A DNA stretch of 8,062 nucleotides from positions 1 through 8,062 of the forward strand of contig DAOUMF010000028.1 of the NCBI GenBank assembly GCA_034411955.1, read 5' to 3'. Position numbers and translations under genes: made by a program. This document shows positions 5,523 to 8,062 of the stretch, piece by piece; positions within the stretch are counted from its first letter, which is position 1; every line of letters starts with the position of its first letter. The notes beneath the pieces are model-generated. The model was not told the origin of the DNA and did not search any database. It was given only the letters and a program-made list of their open reading frames with translations. This DNA comes from DAOUMF01 sp034411955. GTDB lineage: Bacteria > Chloroflexota > Dehalococcoidia > SM23-28-2 > RBG-16-64-32.

Positions 5523-6545
5523 ATGTCGACCTTCATCACCTCCCGCAAGATGTGGCTGGGCGTGGGCGGCACCGCCCTGTTCCTGGGGCTGTTCTTCTGG
5601 CGCACTGACCTACGGGGGCTCGCCGATGCCCTGGCCCAGGCCAACTACTGGTGGGTCGTCCCCGCTGTCGCCATCTGGTTCCTCTCCGCCGCCGTGCGCT
5701 CCCTGCGCTGGCACTACCTGTTGCGGCGGCTGGTCAGACTGAGCACGGCGACCCTCTACCCTATCGTCATCATCGGCTATATGGCGAACAACCTCCTGCC
5801 CCTGCGCACCGGCGAACTCGTCCGGGCCTATGTCCTGGGAGAGCGACACAAGGTGAGCAAGATGTCCACTCTGGGCACCATAGCCGTGGAGCGCGTGTTC
5901 GACGGGGTGGTCCTGGTCGCCTTCCTACTCCTGGCCGGGGCGATGCTGGGCCTCAGCAGCGAGCTCAGGGGCCTGGCGGCGGGCATGGCCCTGGTTTTCG
6001 TCCTCCTCCTCGCCGTCTTCGTCTACGTTGCGTCCTCACCGCACCGGGCTGGCCGCTGGGTGGAGCGTCTCGTCGGCCTGCTGCCCGATGCCCTGCGTCA
6101 GCGGGCCCAGGGGCCGCTGGACTCATTCCTGAGCGGGCTGCAATGCCTCCAGAGCCCGTTCCTGGTGAGCCTCGTGCTCGCCACCTCCCTGGGCGCCTGG
6201 CTGCTGGAGGCGCTGATGTACTACCTGGTGGGCCTCGCCTTTGACATCGATGAGGGGTTCGTCGCTTACCTGATGGTGGCCGCCGCCGCCAACCTGGCCA
6301 TCACCCTCCCCTCCGCCTCCGTCGGCATCGGCCCCTTCGAGCTGCTGGCCAAGGAGACTCTCACCTTCCTCGGGGTCGGCTCCGCGGTGGCCGGCGCCTA
6401 CGCCATCGCCCTGCACGGCTTCTTGCTGTTGCCCGTCATCGTCGCCGGGCTGGTCTTCCTGTGGGCCATCAACCTTTCCCTCGGACGGACCTTGGGAGGC
6501 GCCGCGGGCGAACCGGTCGCTGCCATCGCGGATCAGGCCGAATGA
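5523..6545 (+). CDS. Flippase-like multi-pass membrane protein (LPG_synthase_TM family)
   Basis: A 340-residue integral membrane protein of the flippase-like family found in the N-terminal part of MprF and in stand-alone proteins of envelope-glycan clusters. Hydrophobic segments include about 10-26 and 43-59, followed by several more to the C-terminus. Family motifs visible are VRSLRWHYLL (58-67), NNLLPLRTGELVRA (89-102), AVERVFDGVV (121-130) and PSASVGIGPFE (263-273). The role is inferred as movement or handling of a lipid-linked substrate; transport is not proven for most stand-alone members. ATG 5523 is chosen because the first membrane helix begins ten residues later, as in relatives, and a TATAAT lies just upstream. 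ATG 5433 (AGGCGGG before it, 370 residues) would add a 30-residue tail that looks unlike the family. It overlaps the FAD enzyme gene by 4 bases, so the two are translationally coupled. Confidence 0.88.
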   Translation: MSTFITSRKMWLGVGGTALFLGLFFWRTDLRGLADALAQANYWWVVPAVAIWFLSAAVRSLRWHYLLRRLVRLSTATLYPIVIIGYMANNLLPLRTGELVRAYVLGERHKVSKMSTLGTIAVERVFDGVVLVAFLLLAGAMLGLSSELRGLAAGMALVFVLLLAVFVYVASSPHRAGRWVERLVGLLPDALRQRAQGPLDSFLSGLQCLQSPFLVSLVLATSLGAWLLEALMYYLVGLAFDIDEGFVAYLMVAAAANLAITLPSASVGIGPFELLAKETLTFLGVGSAVAGAYAIALHGFLLLPVIVAGLVFLWAINLSLGRTLGGAAGEPVAAIADQAE

Positions 6546-7885
6546 GCGAGGAGCCGCAGCGCGTCGGCATCATCGGCGGCGGCGTGGCCGGCCTCACCTC
6601 CGCCTACCGCCTCCTCCAGAAGGGGTATCGCGTCCACCTGTTCGAGGCAGGGCCGCAGCTCGGCGGCCTGGTGCGCACCTTCGACATCCCCGCTGGTGAG
6701 CCCATCGAGTGCTTCTACCACCACGTCTTCACCACGGATACCGCTGCCGTGCGGCTCATCCGGGAGTTGGGGCTGGGAGAACGCCTCACCTGGCGGCCGT
6801 CCACGGTGGGCATCTTCTACGACGGCCGCATCTATCCCTTCGTGACCCCCCTTGACCTCCTGCGCTTCACCCCCGTGGGCCTCATCGACCGTGTTCGTCT
6901 GGGGCTTATGGGGCTCTACCTGCGCCGGCAGCGGGACGGCTCCCGCTACGAGGACATCGCCGCGGAGGAGTGGATCCGCCGCTTCGCCGGGCAGCGAAAC
7001 CTGGACGTGGTCTGGGGTCCCCTCCTGCGGGGAAAGTTCGGCGATCTGGGAGGCGAGCTGGTGATGACCTGGCTCTGGAACAAGATCCGCCTCCGCTTCG
7101 CCTCCCGGGCCGCCGGCCCGTCCCAGCGAGAGGTGCTCGGCTACCTCCTGGGATCGTTCGGCGCCTGGATCGAGGCCCTCGTCGAGCGTGTCCGTGAACT
7201 CGGCGGAGAGCTCCACACGGGCCGCCCTGTCCAGCGCATCGTCTCCGATGCCGGCCGGGTCCGCCTTGAGCTGGCCGGCGAGGGCCAGGAGGCCGTTTCC
7301 TTCGACGCCGTGGTGGCCACTGTCGCCAACAAGGCGTTCCGGCGCATAGCTCCGCCCCTGCCAGAGGCGTACGCCGAGAAGCTGGAGGGGGTGCCCTATC
7401 AGGACGCCCTGTGCCTCGTCCTCACCCTCAAGCGCCCCCTGTCCAGCACCTACTGGCTCAACATCAACGACCGCTCGGTCCCCTTCCTCGCCGTGGTCGA
7501 GCACACCAACTGGATCGAGCCCCATCGCTACGGCGGCCAGCATGTGGTCTACTTCTCGAACTACCTGGACAAGCAGTCGCCCCTCCTCCGTAAGGACGCG
7601 GACGAGGTGCTGCAGCTCTACCTGCCGCATATCAAACGCATCAACACCGGGTTCGACGAATCCTGGATCATCGACCGCTGGCTGTTCCACGGGCCCGACG
7701 CCCAGCCCGTGTTCACCGTGGGCGCTGGCTCCCGCATCCCCGACCACCGCACGCCGGTGCCGGGCCTCTACCTGGCCAACATGAGCCAGATCTACCCCCA
7801 GGATCGCGGCCAGAACCATTCCATCCTCCTGGGGGAGAAGGTTGCCGACCTGGTCGCGACCGACCTGGCGCGGCCCTCCACCTAG
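6542..7885 (+). CDS. FAD-dependent amine-oxidase/protoporphyrinogen-oxidase-like oxidoreductase
   Basis: A 447-residue FAD/NAD(P)-binding oxidoreductase of the flavin amine oxidase/HemY-like group. The N-terminal dinucleotide fold shows GIIGGGVAGLTSAYRL (9-24), with Glu35 at the end of the second strand (FEAG) and the following GG pair (LGGL, 40-43). The C-terminal FAD-contacting stretch is GLYLANMSQIYPQDRGQNHS (408-427). No signal peptide or membrane segment is evident. The start at ATG 6542 overlaps the stop of the flippase-like gene as ATGA; an upstream GTG at 6461 lies deep inside that gene and is unlikely. Related enzymes include desaturases, heme-pathway oxidases and UDP-galactopyranose-mutase-like proteins. 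A haem role is not supported by the neighbours, and coupling to an envelope-lipid membrane protein suggests action on a lipid or lipid-linked sugar (inference). Confidence 0.88.
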   Translation: MSEEPQRVGIIGGGVAGLTSAYRLLQKGYRVHLFEAGPQLGGLVRTFDIPAGEPIECFYHHVFTTDTAAVRLIRELGLGERLTWRPSTVGIFYDGRIYPFVTPLDLLRFTPVGLIDRVRLGLMGLYLRRQRDGSRYEDIAAEEWIRRFAGQRNLDVVWGPLLRGKFGDLGGELVMTWLWNKIRLRFASRAAGPSQREVLGYLLGSFGAWIEALVERVRELGGELHTGRPVQRIVSDAGRVRLELAGEGQEAVSFDAVVATVANKAFRRIAPPLPEAYAEKLEGVPYQDALCLVLTLKRPLSSTYWLNINDRSVPFLAVVEHTNWIEPHRYGGQHVVYFSNYLDKQSPLLRKDADEVLQLYLPHIKRINTGFDESWIIDRWLFHGPDAQPVFTVGAGSRIPDHRTPVPGLYLANMSQIYPQDRGQNHSILLGEKVADLVATDLARPST

Positions 7886-7903
7886 CGACCGTGCCCCAAG
7901 CGG

Positions 7904-8062
7904 CTAGCCGGGAGCACCGACAGCGGTGGCTGCCTCCGCTGGCATCCGGTAGATGATTACGCCGCTGTTCTCGAACACCGAGACCATGAACTCTCCGAAC
8001 TTCTCCAGGCCTTCTTCCCCGTACTTCTCGCGCTCCAGACGTCCCACGTAGACGTACTCCAC
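7904..8062 (-). CDS. C-terminal end of a probable Chlor_Arch_YYY (DUF2298-like) membrane protein, partial
   Basis: A minus-strand frame stays open from the right edge to TAG at 7906-7904, giving the last 52 residues of a protein that continues outside the window. It begins VEYVYVGRLEREKYGEEGL, continues KFGEFMVSVFENSGVIIYRM and ends in an Ala-rich tail. The pattern of a Y-V-G-x-L-E-R-x-x-Y stretch, a KF helix, and a final strand ending I-Y-R resembles the soluble C-terminus of the large multi-pass YYY/DUF2298 membrane proteins known mainly from Chloroflexota and archaea, thought to be GT-C-like glycosyltransferases. The assignment is from memory of that family's tail and is moderate. The gene converges on the FAD enzyme gene with only 18 bases between stops, and no clear terminator separates them. 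Confidence 0.6.
   Translation of the reverse strand: MEYVYVGRLEREKYGEEGLEKFGEFMVSVFENSGVIIYRMPAEAATAVGAPG

Noticed and set aside
6461..6541. GTG start 27 codons upstream of the FAD enzyme
   Set aside because: It lies inside the flippase-like gene and adds a basic Arg-rich stretch before the dinucleotide fold. The ATGA overlap at 6542 is a standard coupled start.
6533..7819. 428-codon open frame on the minus strand opposite the FAD enzyme
   Set aside because: It is an antisense shadow caused by high GC at third codon positions. Its translation is low-complexity (His, Gly, Glu, Val-rich) with no recognisable motif, while the plus strand encodes a clear flavoprotein.
7901..7910. Perfect palindrome CGGCTAGCCG between the convergent genes
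   Set aside because: It overlaps the stop codon of the right-edge gene, has no loop and no T-tract. It is too short to support a terminator call.

Overview
This is a GC-rich, tightly packed bacterial stretch with nine genes on both strands and no RNA genes, mobile elements or CRISPR. The gene families suggest Chloroflexota (Dehalococcoidia/SAR202-like), probably from a metagenome-assembled genome. The clues are an alpha/beta hydrolase fused to a class III nucleotide cyclase, several SDR enzymes, and the C-terminal tail of what looks like a Chlor_Arch_YYY (DUF2298-type) membrane protein. This assignment is inference. Positions 1-20 are pure C and look like a contig-end sequencing artefact.

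Left part (1-3732, all genes on the minus strand). A promoter with a perfect -10 box at 3704-3709 drives a three-gene operon: a classical NAD-type SDR (3668-2862), a 111-residue small protein with an apparent dimeric alpha/beta-barrel layout (2839-2504), and a second, probably NADP-type SDR with a lengthened active-site loop (2489-1635). A two-tier hairpin follows the last stop codon. The hydrolase-cyclase fusion gene (1423 to beyond the left edge) comes next with its own good sigma70-type promoter (TTGACG-N17-TATGAT). Two adjacent perfect inverted repeats lie upstream of that promoter.

Right part (3799-8062). Two minus-strand genes, a polyprenol-phosphate-mannose-synthase-like GT2 glycosyltransferase (5375-4644) and a UbiE/MenG methyltransferase (4503-3799), diverge from two plus-strand genes. 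The plus-strand genes are a flippase-like multi-pass membrane protein of the LPG_synthase_TM family (5523-6545) and an FAD-dependent amine-oxidase/protoporphyrinogen-oxidase-like enzyme (6542-7885). Those two overlap by 4 bases (ATGA). A convergent partial gene at the right edge encodes the YYY-like C-terminus.

How they may work together (inference). The GT2 enzyme would charge a polyprenyl phosphate with a sugar. The flippase-like protein and the YYY-like protein (possibly a GT-C-type transferase) would handle or use the lipid-linked sugar at the membrane, and the FAD enzyme would oxidise a lipid or sugar intermediate. UbiE/MenG completes menaquinone (or ubiquinone) by ring methylation. The left operon looks like a small oxidoreductive catabolic module next to a cAMP-type signalling protein. 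No single gene is a wholly new family; the points of interest are the envelope-lipid gene grouping, the SDR/small-protein/SDR module and the fused cyclase with an altered active-site residue.
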